64,000 nucleotides of DNA from Streptomyces sp. BV286 (GCF_019090165.1 NZ_JAHRIB010000209.1:1-64000); one strand, 5' to 3'. Positions 24,708-33,429 are shown, numbered from the stretch's first letter. Made by a program: numbers and translations. Notes: generated by a model not told the origin, from the sequence alone.

Positions 24708-26257
24708 TTGCTGCCTCCGACGAGGTCGGCCCGGCCGGAGAGGACGAGCGTGGTCGCGGTGTCGTCGTCGTACGCGCCGACGACCGCGGCGAGCAGGCTG
24801 TGCACGAGCCGGGCTTCCTCCGCGACCAGTACGCGGGTCAACGCCGTGCCACCGCGTACGCCGACGAGCAGGACGCCTGCCTCTGCCGTCTGACGCACCT
24901 GATCAAGGGCGAGCGGCAACCCCTCCTCGGTGTCCGGGGCCTCGATCCACACGCCCGCCCCCGACGACTGACCGCTGAAGGGAACCATCGGGATGCCGGT
25001 GCCGTCGGTCCCGGTCAGGACGTCGTCGTCGACCGTCACCCGCCGCGAGGGAAGGTGGTACGGCCCGCCTTGGAAAGGCGTGTTCAGGGGTTCCGCATGG
25101 TGACGGCCCCGCCACCATCCGTCGACGCGGTCCACGTACAACGCGTCGCGCACGGCGAGTTTGCCCCGCGGGATGCTGCGGGTGAGGAAGTGGAAGGCGA
25201 ACTGCGTCGGGTCGTCGAGCGTACGGACGTAGCGGCCGAAGTGCTCCCACCAGGACAGGCTGGGCCGCGCCGAGTTCTGGATCCTCTCCACCTTTGGGCG
25301 GCGGCGCTCCTCGTAGATCTCCAGTGCCTCCGGCACGCTGTGCGATGCCTCCCCCAGGGCCTCGGCCAGCGCGACCGCGTCCTCCATGGCCATCTTGGTG
25401 CCGGACCCGACGGAGAAGTGCGCGGTGTGCGCGGCGTCGCCCAACAGCACCCACTTGCCCCGTCGCCACGAACGGGCCCTGCGCGTGGCGAAGTTGGCCC
25501 AGCGGGAGTTGTTGCCGACCAGCGGGTGCCCGTCGATCTGTTCGCGGAACAGGTTTTCCAGGTACCCCTTGGTCTTCTCGTCGCTCATGCCCGGCGGGGT
25601 CGACGGATCGAAGGCGTCGAGACCGGCCCTGGCCCAGGAGTCCGCGTCGGTCTCGACGATGAAGGTGCTCAGCGAGTCACTGATCGGATAGGCGTGGGCG
25701 GCGAAGACACCGTGGGGACCGTCCTGGTGGACGAACGTGAGCCCGTCGAACGCGTAGGTGGTGCCGAACCAGATGAACTTCGCGCTCGCCACCTCGGCGG
25801 TCGGTCCGAAGTCGTCGGCGAACAGGGTGCGGAAGCGGCTGTTGGCGCCGTCGCACACCACGACCAGGTCGAAGTCGTCCAGCTCGGAAGGGTCGCGGAC
25901 CTCATTCTGGAAGCGCATCTGTACGCCCTCGGCGCGGGCCCGTTCCTGCAGCAGGCTCAGCAGCGTCCTGCGTACGACAGCCGCCATGCCCATGCCGCCG
26001 ACGCGCTCCCGTGCGCCGTGCACGCGGACCTCGATGTCGTCCCAGTGCCGACCGTGCTTCTCCAGCGCCTCGCTGAGGACGGGATCGGCGGCGTCAATGG
26101 CGTCGAGTGTGGCGTCCGAGAAGACCACTCCGAAGCCGAACGTGTCGTCCGGGCGGTTGCGTTCGAAGACCACGACCTCGGCGTCGGGCCGGCTCCGCTT
26201 CAGTAGCGTGGCGAAGAACAATCCGCCGGGACCTGCGCCGATGCAGGCAACTTTCAT
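24704..26257 (-). CDS. sdgC: Salicylyl-CoA 5-hydroxylase (FAD monooxygenase)
   Basis: A 517-residue flavoprotein monooxygenase. The FAD motif GAGPGGLFFATLL starts at residue 7, and the second FAD motif is GDAAHTAHFSVGSGTKMAME near residue 275. The dinucleotide/FAD DG-type motif is VVVCDGANSRFRT near residue 133. The family hydroxylates aryl-CoA thioesters, and with CoA ligases upstream and gentisate dioxygenase in the operon, 5-hydroxylation of salicylyl-CoA to gentisyl-CoA is the best reading. The ATG at 26257 is chosen because GAAGGAAAG precedes it and the FAD motif must be N-terminal. Confidence 0.87.
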   Translation of the reverse strand: MKVACIGAGPGGLFFATLLKRSRPDAEVVVFERNRPDDTFGFGVVFSDATLDAIDAADPVLSEALEKHGRHWDDIEVRVHGARERVGGMGMAAVVRRTLLSLLQERARAEGVQMRFQNEVRDPSELDDFDLVVVCDGANSRFRTLFADDFGPTAEVASAKFIWFGTTYAFDGLTFVHQDGPHGVFAAHAYPISDSLSTFIVETDADSWARAGLDAFDPSTPPGMSDEKTKGYLENLFREQIDGHPLVGNNSRWANFATRRARSWRRGKWVLLGDAAHTAHFSVGSGTKMAMEDAVALAEALGEASHSVPEALEIYEERRRPKVERIQNSARPSLSWWEHFGRYVRTLDDPTQFAFHFLTRSIPRGKLAVRDALYVDRVDGWWRGRHHAEPLNTPFQGGPYHLPSRRVTVDDDVLTGTDGTGIPMVPFSGQSSGAGVWIEAPDTEEGLPLALDQVRQTAEAGVLLVGVRGGTALTRVLVAEEARLVHSLLAAVVGAYDDDTATTLVLSGRADLVGGSK

Positions 26258-26273
26258 CGTCTTTCCTTCGGGC

Positions 26274-26999
26274 TCACAGCCACGCGGGCAGCCTCGGCAG
26301 GGATCCCCCGCCGGTCGGGTACAACGGGCCGGGGACGGGGCGCCCGGTCGCGTAGGCGGCCAGGCTGGGCAGGTCACCGCTCACCGCGACCGGCCCGGTG
26401 TCGGCCGAGTCGCCCAGCAGCCAGGTGTGCGCCCCGCCCTCGGAACTCAGCCGGACGGGGGGATGGTCCGGCCGACCGGAGAAGGAGGCCGCCACGTCGT
26501 CGACGAGGCCCACGCACACGTCGTGCGGCACGTCGTCGAAGCTGGTGTCGATGTTCAGGTCGACGGCGTGGACCCATACCTCGCGCACCCGCATCCAGGG
26601 CACTTGAGAGACGGGCACCTCACGGCCTCGCGCGGTGCGGACGGTCGCCGCCCAGCACTCGTCGGGCAGCGCGGCGAGCTCCTCGGCGAGACGGCCGTCG
26701 GCCGCGAGCAGCTCGGCGCGCAGCTTCTCGGCCGGCTGGCGGGCGCCCTCCTCGATCTCGCGCGCACGCTGGTCGCCACTTGCGTACATGGGCGTCTCGA
26801 CACCGGTACGCGCCCAGATCAGCAGGTTGACGAGTGCGTTGGCGTTGCGGGCGACGTGGGCGACGACGTGGGCGCGGCTCCAGCCCGGCAGGTACGAGGG
26901 CCTGGTGAACCCTGGGTCGGTCAGCCGGTGCACGGCGGCTTCGAAGGCCGCCGTGCCCTTGGCCGCCTGCTCCAGCACCATGGCCGGGCCTGCGCTCAC
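26274..26999 (-). CDS. Mycothiol-dependent maleylpyruvate isomerase
   Basis: A 241-residue protein of the DinB-like maleylpyruvate isomerase family. The N-terminal helix bundle holds the metal His set: LPGWSRAHVVAHVARNANAL near residues 37-56, with a further His in VREVWVHAVDLN near 145. The C-terminal MDMPI domain follows (GGAHTWLLGD). Actinobacteria use mycothiol here where proteobacteria use glutathione. It isomerises maleylpyruvate, the gentisate ring-cleavage product, to fumarylpyruvate. The start overlaps the hydrolase stop as ATGA; the gap to the hydroxylase is 16 bases. Confidence 0.88.
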   Translation of the reverse strand: MSAGPAMVLEQAAKGTAAFEAAVHRLTDPGFTRPSYLPGWSRAHVVAHVARNANALVNLLIWARTGVETPMYASGDQRAREIEEGARQPAEKLRAELLAADGRLAEELAALPDECWAATVRTARGREVPVSQVPWMRVREVWVHAVDLNIDTSFDDVPHDVCVGLVDDVAASFSGRPDHPPVRLSSEGGAHTWLLGDSADTGPVAVSGDLPSLAAYATGRPVPGPLYPTGGGSLPRLPAWL

Positions 27000-27826
27000 C
27001 GTGTCTCCCGGCGGCAGGTGTTGCGAGTCTCGCCGATTCCCTCGATCCGGGTGACGAGGAGTGAACCGTCCTGCAGATAGCGGGCGGGCTTGCGGGCGTG
27101 GCCGACCCCGCCCGGGGTTCCGGTGGCGATCACGTCGCCGGGCACGAGGGTGACGATCTCGGAGAGGTACGCGACCAGGGTGGCCGGGTCGAAGACGAGG
27201 TCACCGGTGTCGGCCTTCTGGACCGTGTCGCCGTCGACTTCACAGGTCAGGTTCAGGCCCTGGGCGGAGACCGCGGGGTCGTCGGCGGTCACCAGCCACG
27301 GCCCGATGGGGGTGGTGGCCTCGAAGGTCTTGCCCTGGTCCCACTGGGTGGTGCGGTACTGCCAGTCGCGTGCGGTGACGTCGTTGAGCACGGTGTACCC
27401 GGCGATCGCAGACCGCGCCTGCTCTGCGTCGGCGTGCCGGACCTCGGCACCGATGACGACGCCGAGCTCGGCCTCCCAGTCCATCTGCGTGGACGCGGCG
27501 GGCAGGGTCACGTGGTCGTAGGCACCGACCAGCGCCCTCGCGAACTTGCTGAACAGCGTGGGGTGCGAGGGGAGTTCGCGGCCCATCTCCAGAATGTGGG
27601 TGCGGTAGTTGAGACCGACGCACACGACCTTCTCCGGCGCGACGACCACGGGGGCATAGTCCAGGGCGCCTTCGTATGTGTCACCGTCGGCGTCCGCGGC
27701 ACGCGTCGCCCAGTCACTGTGGCGCAGGAAGGCCACCAGGTCGCTCTCGCCGAGGTCGACGGCCTTGTCCTCGTCGACGCGGACGGCGCGCGTGGTGCCG
27801 TTGATGCGGATGGTGGCGAGCTTCAC
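26996..27826 (-). CDS. Fumarylpyruvate hydrolase (FAH family)
   Basis: A 276-residue fumarylacetoacetate-hydrolase-fold enzyme. The metal site has Glu residues in MDWEAELGVVIG near residue 120 and the Asp in NDVTARDWQ near 152; the C-terminal signature is VTLVPGDVIATGTPGGVG. In a gentisate operon it should split fumarylpyruvate into fumarate and pyruvate. The start is GTG at 27826, overlapping the gentisate dioxygenase stop (GTGA); upstream codons belong to that gene. A second FAH-fold gene is at 50549-51388 in another catabolic cluster. Confidence 0.88.
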   Translation of the reverse strand: MKLATIRINGTTRAVRVDEDKAVDLGESDLVAFLRHSDWATRAADADGDTYEGALDYAPVVVAPEKVVCVGLNYRTHILEMGRELPSHPTLFSKFARALVGAYDHVTLPAASTQMDWEAELGVVIGAEVRHADAEQARSAIAGYTVLNDVTARDWQYRTTQWDQGKTFEATTPIGPWLVTADDPAVSAQGLNLTCEVDGDTVQKADTGDLVFDPATLVAYLSEIVTLVPGDVIATGTPGGVGHARKPARYLQDGSLLVTRIEGIGETRNTCRRETR

Positions 27827-28899
27827 TTGTGTTCTCCTCGGGAGGTACGGGCGAGACCGAGGGCCTCGTAGACGGGCTCGTCGCTGAAGCGGAAGAGGTC
27901 GACCTGGGTGCGGGCGGACAGCGAGACCTCGCACCAGGACGGGACGACGAACAGGTCGCCCTTGGCAATCTCGAAGACCTTGTCGCCGACCTGCGCGACT
28001 ACCTCACCCTCGAACACCTGCCAGACCGCGGAGCCGACCGTGCGCACCGGGGTGGTCCGGGTGCCGGCCCTCAGACGGCGCATCTCGGTGCGCATCGTGA
28101 CCAAGGCGTCCCTGCCGGTGGTGGGGTTCGAGAAGCGGACTCCGGCGTGCCCGGGCTCCAGCACGCCGGGGACGCCCTCGTCCTCCAGTTCCAGCTGGGC
28201 GGTCAGAGCGGCATCGGTGTGCTCCCAGCGGTACGCGTTCAGCGGGGAGTTGGGCTGGTCGGGCCGGCTGATCGGGCGCAGTCCGGGGTGGCCCCACAGT
28301 CGCTGGCCGCGCGAGCGCTCGGGGGTTTCACGGGTGGAGAGCTCGTCGGGGCCGAATTCGAAGAAGCCGGCGTCCAGCTTGGAGACGAGCGGGATGTCCA
28401 GGCCGTCGAGCCAGGCCATCGGCTCATCGGTGACGTTCTGGTGCTCGTGGAAGGCCCAGCTCGGCGTGAGCAGCAGGTCACCCCGTCGCATTGCCACCGC
28501 GTCACCGTCGACATTGGTCCACACTCCCTCGCCTTCGACTATGAACCGGAAGGCGCCCTGGCTGTGCCGGTGCGAGGGTGCGACCTCGCGCGGTCCCAGG
28601 TACTGGATCGCGGTCCACAGCGTCGGGGTGGCGTAAGGCAGGCCCGGAAGACCGGGGTTGGACAGGGCCATGGCGCGGCGCTCGCCGCCACGGCCCACCG
28701 GCACGAGCTCGCCGGAGCGCTGCGCGATGGGCAGCAGCTCCGCCCACCGCCACAGGTGTGGCACCGCGGCAGGCTTCGGCGACATCGGCATCAGGCCGTC
28801 CACCTGGGTCCACAGCGGGATCAGACCCGCGTCCTCGAAATCCGCGTACAGCTCGTCGAGCAGCTTGCGCTCGGTCTGTTCGCTGGTGGTGTCGGTCAT
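27823..28899 (-). CDS. sdgD: Gentisate 1,2-dioxygenase
   Basis: A 358-residue bicupin Fe(II) dioxygenase that opens gentisate to maleylpyruvate. The N-terminal signature is AGLIPLWTQVDGLMP. The first cupin has the iron ligands HRH in PSHRHSQGAFRFIVEGEG near residue 105 and His in SWAFHEHQN near 145. The second cupin (residues 255-345) lacks a clear metal set, as usual. The ATG at 28899 follows GTGGAGGTTCC. It is the first gene of a six-gene minus operon with overlapping starts, divergent from the IclR regulator, with an inverted repeat in the gap. Confidence 0.93.
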   Translation of the reverse strand: MTDTTSEQTERKLLDELYADFEDAGLIPLWTQVDGLMPMSPKPAAVPHLWRWAELLPIAQRSGELVPVGRGGERRAMALSNPGLPGLPYATPTLWTAIQYLGPREVAPSHRHSQGAFRFIVEGEGVWTNVDGDAVAMRRGDLLLTPSWAFHEHQNVTDEPMAWLDGLDIPLVSKLDAGFFEFGPDELSTRETPERSRGQRLWGHPGLRPISRPDQPNSPLNAYRWEHTDAALTAQLELEDEGVPGVLEPGHAGVRFSNPTTGRDALVTMRTEMRRLRAGTRTTPVRTVGSAVWQVFEGEVVAQVGDKVFEIAKGDLFVVPSWCEVSLSARTQVDLFRFSDEPVYEALGLARTSRGEHK

Positions 28900-28992
28900 G
28901 GAACCTCCACGTTCGGGTCGTACGGCGACCGCCGGAAGAAGCGCGCATCGTTCCGCGCCGTCCCTGACGCTACGCCGCGATTTCCCCTCACC

Positions 28993-29016
28993 GGAATCCA
29001 TGAAGGGTAGGATTCC
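28993..29016. promoter_or_regulatory. Candidate IclR operator
   Basis: GGAATCC and GGATTCC form a perfect 7-base inverted repeat with a 10-base spacer, ending 4 bases before the iclR start codon and about 95 bases upstream of the gentisate dioxygenase start. It is well placed for autoregulation and operon control. Confidence 0.65.
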
Positions 29017-29019
29017 TCT

Positions 29020-29793
29020 ATGGAGAATTCAGGCAGTCCTTCGCCGAGCCCCTCGTATCCGGTGAGCGCCGCCGGCAACGCCCTGCGCGTCGTTCGGCTG
29101 CTGCACGAACTCGACGAGCTTCGGGTGATGGACGTCGCCGACCGGCTCGGCGTCGCGCGCTCGACCGCGCACCGCATCCTCGCGATGCTCGTCTTCGAGG
29201 GATTCGCCGTGCAGGACCGCCACAAGGTGTACCGGCCGGGGCCGGCTCTGCAGGCGATCAGGGGAAGCCAGGCGGCCCCTCCTCCGGACCTGATCACCAT
29301 CGCCCATCCCCACCTGCAACAGCTGGCGGACGCCGTCCATGAGACGACGCACCTGATGGTGCTCGAGGGCAACGGCAGCCGGTTCCTCGACGGCGTGGAA
29401 GGCTCACAGGCGCTGCGCGTCAGCTACCGCACCGGCACACTCCTGCCCGCCCACGTGACCTCGGGCGGCAAGGCCCTGCTCGCCGCACTGCCGGCTGACC
29501 GGCTCCGGGCCCTGTACCCCAACGGGCTCCCCGAGGACCGGGCCAAAGCTCCCAAGGACTTCGAGAGCCTGATGAACGAGTTGGTGTCCGTACGCCGCCA
29601 CGGCTACGCCCTCAATCTCCAGGAGAGCGAGCGCGGAGTGCACGCCGTCGGCGCGTGCGTGCGCGACCGTACAGGCGCAGCCGTGGCCGCCGTGGTCGTG
29701 GCGGCTCCATCCGTCCGCTGCACCCGCGCAAGGCTCGCTGAACTGTCCCAGCCCCTGCTCGCGACAGCGCGGGGCATCGGTCAGGGTCTGTGA
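29020..29793 (+). CDS. IclR family regulator of the salicylate/gentisate operon
   Basis: A 257-residue IclR protein. The winged helix spans residues 15-75 (LRVMDVADRLGVARSTAHRI). The effector domain follows, with RVSYRTGTLLPAHVTSGGKA near residue 135 and EDRAKAPKDFESLMNEL. IclR regulators of aromatic operons bind the substrate or a pathway intermediate; salicylate or gentisate is the natural candidate (inference). The ATG at 29020 has AGGA 9 bases upstream. It is divergent from sdgD and ends at a perfect hairpin terminator. Confidence 0.9.
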   Translation: MENSGSPSPSPSYPVSAAGNALRVVRLLHELDELRVMDVADRLGVARSTAHRILAMLVFEGFAVQDRHKVYRPGPALQAIRGSQAAPPPDLITIAHPHLQQLADAVHETTHLMVLEGNGSRFLDGVEGSQALRVSYRTGTLLPAHVTSGGKALLAALPADRLRALYPNGLPEDRAKAPKDFESLMNELVSVRRHGYALNLQESERGVHAVGACVRDRTGAAVAAVVVAAPSVRCTRARLAELSQPLLATARGIGQGL

Positions 29794-29845
29794 ACGGCCG
29801 AGGCGTGCGGCACCGTCGGCCCATGGGTGCCGTTGGGTGCTGTAC

Positions 29846-29886
29846 ACCATCCCTGCGAGGCGGTTACGCCGCCTCGCAGGGATGGT
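29846..29886. terminator. Perfect 18-bp stem terminator
   Basis: Two 18-base arms (29846-29863, 29869-29886) pair without mismatch around TTACG. It lies 52 bases after the iclR stop and also ends transcription from the minus-strand remnants on the right. Confidence 0.88.
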
Positions 29887-29889
29887 TGT

Positions 29890-30102
29890 TCACCGGTCGT
29901 GTCCCGTCACCTCGAGGGACGGCGCCCAGCGCGGGATCTCGCCCCTGCCGGAGACCAGGCGGATGTTCTTGCTGTAGCCGTACTCGCGCAGGGTTTCCGC
30001 CGCGGTTTCGCAGCCGAAGCCGCTCGCGCCGACACCGCCGAACGGCGCACCCGTGAAATTCCGGTTGTAGTTGTTCACGAAGACGAATCCCGTGTGCAGG
30101 GC
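29890..30102 (-). pseudogene. Aldehyde dehydrogenase C-terminal fragment
   Basis: Reads HTGFVFVNNYNRNFTGAPFG, then GVGASGFGCETAAETLREYG and a stop at 29890. This is the final roughly 70 residues of an ALDH (the NxxxxxxPFGGVGxSGxG region). Nothing of the nucleotide-binding or catalytic domain is left, and the frame upstream belongs to a different gene fragment. Confidence 0.75.
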
Positions 30103-30108
30103 GCGGCT

Positions 30109-30292
30109 CCGTGTGCCGGCGTTCCAGTTCGAGGAAGGCGTCGCGGACTTCAGCGAGCGGGTGGACGCGGGCGATGGGGAGTTCCAGCTCACCGTCGGCG
30201 AACAGCGTGGCTGGTTCCCGCAGTACGTCGGCCTCGACCACGTTCAGTACGTCGATGTCCCCGTACTCCCCGTATCGCACTGCTTTCGGCAT
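30109..30292 (-). pseudogene. MDR oxidoreductase, N- and C-termini joined
   Basis: The ATG at 30292 opens MPKAVRYGEYGDIDVLNVVE, the start of a quinone oxidoreductase. After three residues it continues as FADGELELPIARVHPLAEVR and DAFLELERRHT, the end of the same family. About 270 central codons are missing with the frame kept. It then runs into the ALDH fragment. A deletion scar. Confidence 0.75.
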
Positions 30293-30354
30293 CGTGGCTC
30301 CTCTGATCGCATCGCGAGTGAGGAGAAGGCGGGACTACGCGGGCTGTCGGTCGT

Positions 30355-31545
30355 TCACAGCCCCAGCAGGCGGTCGGCATTGCCGTGCGCGATGCGCGCG
30401 AGGTCGGCCGGCGCGTACGGCGCGGAACGCAGGAACTTCACCGCCTCGGAGCTGGACTCGAACGGGTAGTCGATGGAGAACAGCACCCGGTCGACACCGA
30501 CGGCATGGACGGCTCCCAGCAGGGCGGCATGCGACATGACTCCGCTGGTGGTGACGTACACGTTCTTCCGCAGGTAGTACGAGGGCACGTGCTGCACCCT
30601 CTGCTCAACGGGCACCTGGGGGTAGCGGCTGTCGAGCCGGGCCATCTGGAACGGCAGCAGCTCGCCCATGTGCCCCAACGTCACCGAGGCGCCCGGGAAC
30701 TCGTCGAAGACGCCGCCGTAGATCAGTCGGAGCGCATGGGCACCCACCGTCGCGGTCCAGCCCCAGGACGGCCCGACCAGCACCGGGTAGCCGTCGAATA
30801 CGCGCCAGTTGTCGGCCGGGATGACAGCCGGATGCAGATACAGCGTCACGCCGAGGCGCTCCAGTTCGGCCCATACGGGCCTGAACCGCGGTTCGTCCAG
30901 GTAGTGCCCCCGCACGTGGTCGTTGTACAGCACGCCCTTGAGCCCGAGTTCCTTCACCGCCCGGCGCAGCTCCACGACCGCGGCCTTGGGGTCCTGCAAC
31001 GGCAGGACCGCGAAGCCCGCGAACCGTTTCGGATGTGCGGCGACCACCTTGGCCAGATGGTTGTTGACGCGCCGCGCGACGGCCACCGCCTCCGCCGGGT
31101 CCTCGATCACTTCGAGGCCCGGCGTGGAGTACGAGAGGACCTGGACATCGACGCCGTTGGCGTCCATGTCCGCCAGGCGCAGCTCGGTCAGATCGTCCAG
31201 GCGCCGGAACCACTCCTGCTTGATCGCCTCCGGCACATCCATGCGCTGACGGATCGCTGCCTCCTGCCGGATGGCTCCAGGAATGGAGAACGCCTCTTCC
31301 ACGGCCACGATGCGCATCTTCTTCTCCTTCTTGGCGTTCCGATCGTCCTTCGCGCCGCCGACCGATGTGGCGGCACGGCTGCCGGGCACCGCCTCAGCGG
31401 CGAGCACGGGTTGTCCCGCGGCCAGACCGCCGACCACGGCGGCTCCTCCGGCAGCGGCGGTTGCGGCGATGAATCTTCGCCGAGTGGCCGCGGTCGGGGC
31501 CTCGGCGGGCGGAGTCACGGCGTGGACGGGACGTTCGTTGGACAT
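30355..31545 (-). CDS. Tat-exported amidohydrolase, DHB-decarboxylase-like
   Basis: A 396-residue amidohydrolase-2 family enzyme. The Tat signal is TRRRFIAATAAAGGAAVVGG. The mature enzyme begins MRIVAVEEAFSIPGAIRQE; EEAF matches the N-terminal metal Glu of 2,3-dihydroxybenzoate and gamma-resorcylate decarboxylases, which lack the usual HxH. Further ligands are in LYLHPAVIPADNW (His near 237), VTLGHMGELLPF and the Asp of LFSIDYPFES near 360. It would decarboxylate or hydrolyse a hydroxybenzoate-like acid outside the membrane. Its first 45 residues and about 75 bases of upstream DNA are closely shared with PaoA at 45481. The aryl-aldehyde dehydrogenase gene ends 115 bases upstream. Confidence 0.85.
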   Translation of the reverse strand: MSNERPVHAVTPPAEAPTAATRRRFIAATAAAGGAAVVGGLAAGQPVLAAEAVPGSRAATSVGGAKDDRNAKKEKKMRIVAVEEAFSIPGAIRQEAAIRQRMDVPEAIKQEWFRRLDDLTELRLADMDANGVDVQVLSYSTPGLEVIEDPAEAVAVARRVNNHLAKVVAAHPKRFAGFAVLPLQDPKAAVVELRRAVKELGLKGVLYNDHVRGHYLDEPRFRPVWAELERLGVTLYLHPAVIPADNWRVFDGYPVLVGPSWGWTATVGAHALRLIYGGVFDEFPGASVTLGHMGELLPFQMARLDSRYPQVPVEQRVQHVPSYYLRKNVYVTTSGVMSHAALLGAVHAVGVDRVLFSIDYPFESSSEAVKFLRSAPYAPADLARIAHGNADRLLGL

Positions 31546-31622
31546 GTCCGCTCTCCCTCATTGGTGGCGCGGTGATTGTCGGGACGTGCCGATCACAGTC
31601 ACGCTCCGCGAAGGTGCGCGTC
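31430..31622 (-). repeat. Shared promoter/Tat-leader module, copy 1
   Basis: This stretch covers the 5' flank, ribosome site and Tat signal of the amidohydrolase and matches 46005-46205 before and inside paoA at roughly three quarters of positions. Landmarks in both: TCCGCGAAGG upstream, GACATGTCC at the start codon, GGAGTCACGGC in codons 8-12, and GGCGGCTCCTCCG in the signal h-region. Downstream the two proteins are unrelated. Confidence 0.75.
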
Positions 31623-31660
31623 GTTTCTCCGGAGTGGTCCGACGGCCCGGGGTCGGTCCG

Positions 31661-33196
31661 TCAGTCGGTCTTTTCGCCGCTTTCGGCCAGGATCCTGTTG
31701 CGCACGCCGGCGAGAGCTCCCGCCATCGCACCTGCGGGCCTGCCGAACGTGGTGGCCGAGAACTGGGCGGGGCCGGTCTTGGCGGTGAAGGAGTGCGGGT
31801 AGGCGAACTCCCGGAGTCCTTCCTCGCCCTGCTTGCGCCCGTAGCCACTGTCGCCGCGACCACCGAAGGGCACCGCGGGGTTGATGGAGAACACCAGGGC
31901 GTCGTTGATGCTGGTCATTCCGACGCGGAGCTGACGGGCGATGTCCTCGCCGCGGTCACGGCTGAAGACGGCGCTGCCCAGCCCGTAGCGGCCGCCGTTG
32001 ACGTGCGCGATGGCTTCCTCGGTGTCGGCGACCTTGACGACGGCGAGCGTGGGCCCGAACGTCTCCTCGGTCACCGCCAGGGCGTCGGGGCTCACGCCGA
32101 CGAGGACGGTGGGGGTGACATAGCGCTCCCCCACCGCGTCGAGGCCGCCGACAGCGGCTGTGGCGCCGCGGTCGAGAGCGTCCCGGATGTGCTCCCGGAT
32201 GACCGGGATCTGGGTGGGCAGGGGAACAGGGCCGATCTCCGCGGCGTCGTCGCTGCCTGCGCGTACCTGCTTGGCAAGGTCACTGATCTTCTCGACGAAC
32301 GCGTCGTGCACCGAATCGACGACGTAGGCCACTTCGAGGCTGATACAGCCGTGTCCGGTGTTCTGCATGGCGCCCCAGACGATGTGCCTGGCGGCTTCGT
32401 CCAGGTCGGCGTCCTCGGCCACGATGACACCGTCCTTCCCGCCGAGTTCCAGCAGAACGGGGGTCAGGGTCTGCGCGCACTGGGCGGCCACGGTCTTGCC
32501 GGTGGCGACGCTGCCGGTGAACGCGAGCTTGTTCAGGCCGGACTCGATGAGTGCCTGGCCCGTGGCCCCGAACCCGTTGAGGCACTGGAGAACGTCCGGG
32601 AAGTCGGGGACCGCGCGCTGCCAGGCCCGGACGAGCCACTCGCCGATGCCGGGCGTGATCTGGCTGGGCTTGAGGATGGCGGCGTTTCCGGCCGCGATCG
32701 CCTCTACCAGGATGGCCCCCGGCGTGAGCAGCGGGAAGTTCCACGGGCCGATGACACCGACGACGCCGTAGGGCTGGTATTCGACCCACGCGCGCTGGTT
32801 GGGCACGGTGGGACTGTCCGGGACGTCCCGACGCCCCAGCACGCGCTCGGCGTTCTCGACGGCGTACTGCACGTGCTCCAGAATCCCGAGCACCTCCACA
32901 CGGGCTTCGTCCAGAGGCTTGCCGTTCTCGGCGTGGATGAGAGCGACTCCCTCCTCGCCGCTGATGGCCATCTCCCGCCGCCACTCGCGCAGTTGATCAG
33001 CACGGCCCTCGAATCCCAGGTCCCACCAGGGCCCGGAGACCGAGCGGGCGCCAGCGACGGCCGCGGCCGCCTCCTCCTTTCCGGCCACGGGGTACCGGGC
33101 GAACTCCGCCCCGGTGGCCTGATCGACGGTGACCACCTCGCTCCCGTCCTGTCCGATGACTCCGTCACGCGTGATGGTTGGAGGGTTGTTGGTCAC
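31661..33196 (-). CDS. Aryl (benzaldehyde-type) aldehyde dehydrogenase
   Basis: A 511-residue NAD(P)-dependent aldehyde dehydrogenase. Motifs in order: GVVGVIGPWNFPLLTP (residue 145), KPSQITPG, FTGSVATGKTVAA, the general-base Glu in LLELGGKDGVIV (near 255), the catalytic Cys in MQNTGHGCISLEVAYV (near 289), and ETFGPTLAVVKV and GGRGDSGYGRKQGEEGL near the C-terminus. The whole set is intact. The extended C-terminal tail (after 470) is typical of the CalB/benzaldehyde group. With the amidohydrolase and PaoABC nearby, oxidation of an aromatic aldehyde is likely. The promoter should lie in 33197-33400. Confidence 0.9.
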   Translation of the reverse strand: MTNNPPTITRDGVIGQDGSEVVTVDQATGAEFARYPVAGKEEAAAAVAGARSVSGPWWDLGFEGRADQLREWRREMAISGEEGVALIHAENGKPLDEARVEVLGILEHVQYAVENAERVLGRRDVPDSPTVPNQRAWVEYQPYGVVGVIGPWNFPLLTPGAILVEAIAAGNAAILKPSQITPGIGEWLVRAWQRAVPDFPDVLQCLNGFGATGQALIESGLNKLAFTGSVATGKTVAAQCAQTLTPVLLELGGKDGVIVAEDADLDEAARHIVWGAMQNTGHGCISLEVAYVVDSVHDAFVEKISDLAKQVRAGSDDAAEIGPVPLPTQIPVIREHIRDALDRGATAAVGGLDAVGERYVTPTVLVGVSPDALAVTEETFGPTLAVVKVADTEEAIAHVNGGRYGLGSAVFSRDRGEDIARQLRVGMTSINDALVFSINPAVPFGGRGDSGYGRKQGEEGLREFAYPHSFTAKTGPAQFSATTFGRPAGAMAGALAGVRNRILAESGEKTD

Positions 33197-33382
33197 GGGT
33201 CTCTCCCACTTTCTTGCGACCGCCTGCGCCCGAGCAGCACCCCGAGGGTGATGGGCAGACGACGGACGCCGTGGTCGGCGCGATGGGCGCCACGCGACAG
33301 CGGGCGCGCGCCGACGTGAACGAACTTGAGCGATGGCTCAAGGGTCTCGGTAAGTACCAGAATATCAACCCGCTGGTGAGGG

Positions 33383-33394
33383 TCAAGCGCTTGA
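33383..33394. promoter_or_regulatory. TCAAGCGCTTGA palindrome (MarR-type motif)
   Basis: A perfect 12-bp palindrome about 190 bases upstream of the aryl-aldehyde dehydrogenase start. It matches the TCAARCGCTTGA elements between the SDR and marR genes at 35687-35716 with 0-2 differences. Confidence 0.5.
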
Positions 33395-33429
33395 TAGACA
33401 GTAAGTTACTTGTGAGTCGGGGTGTGGCG

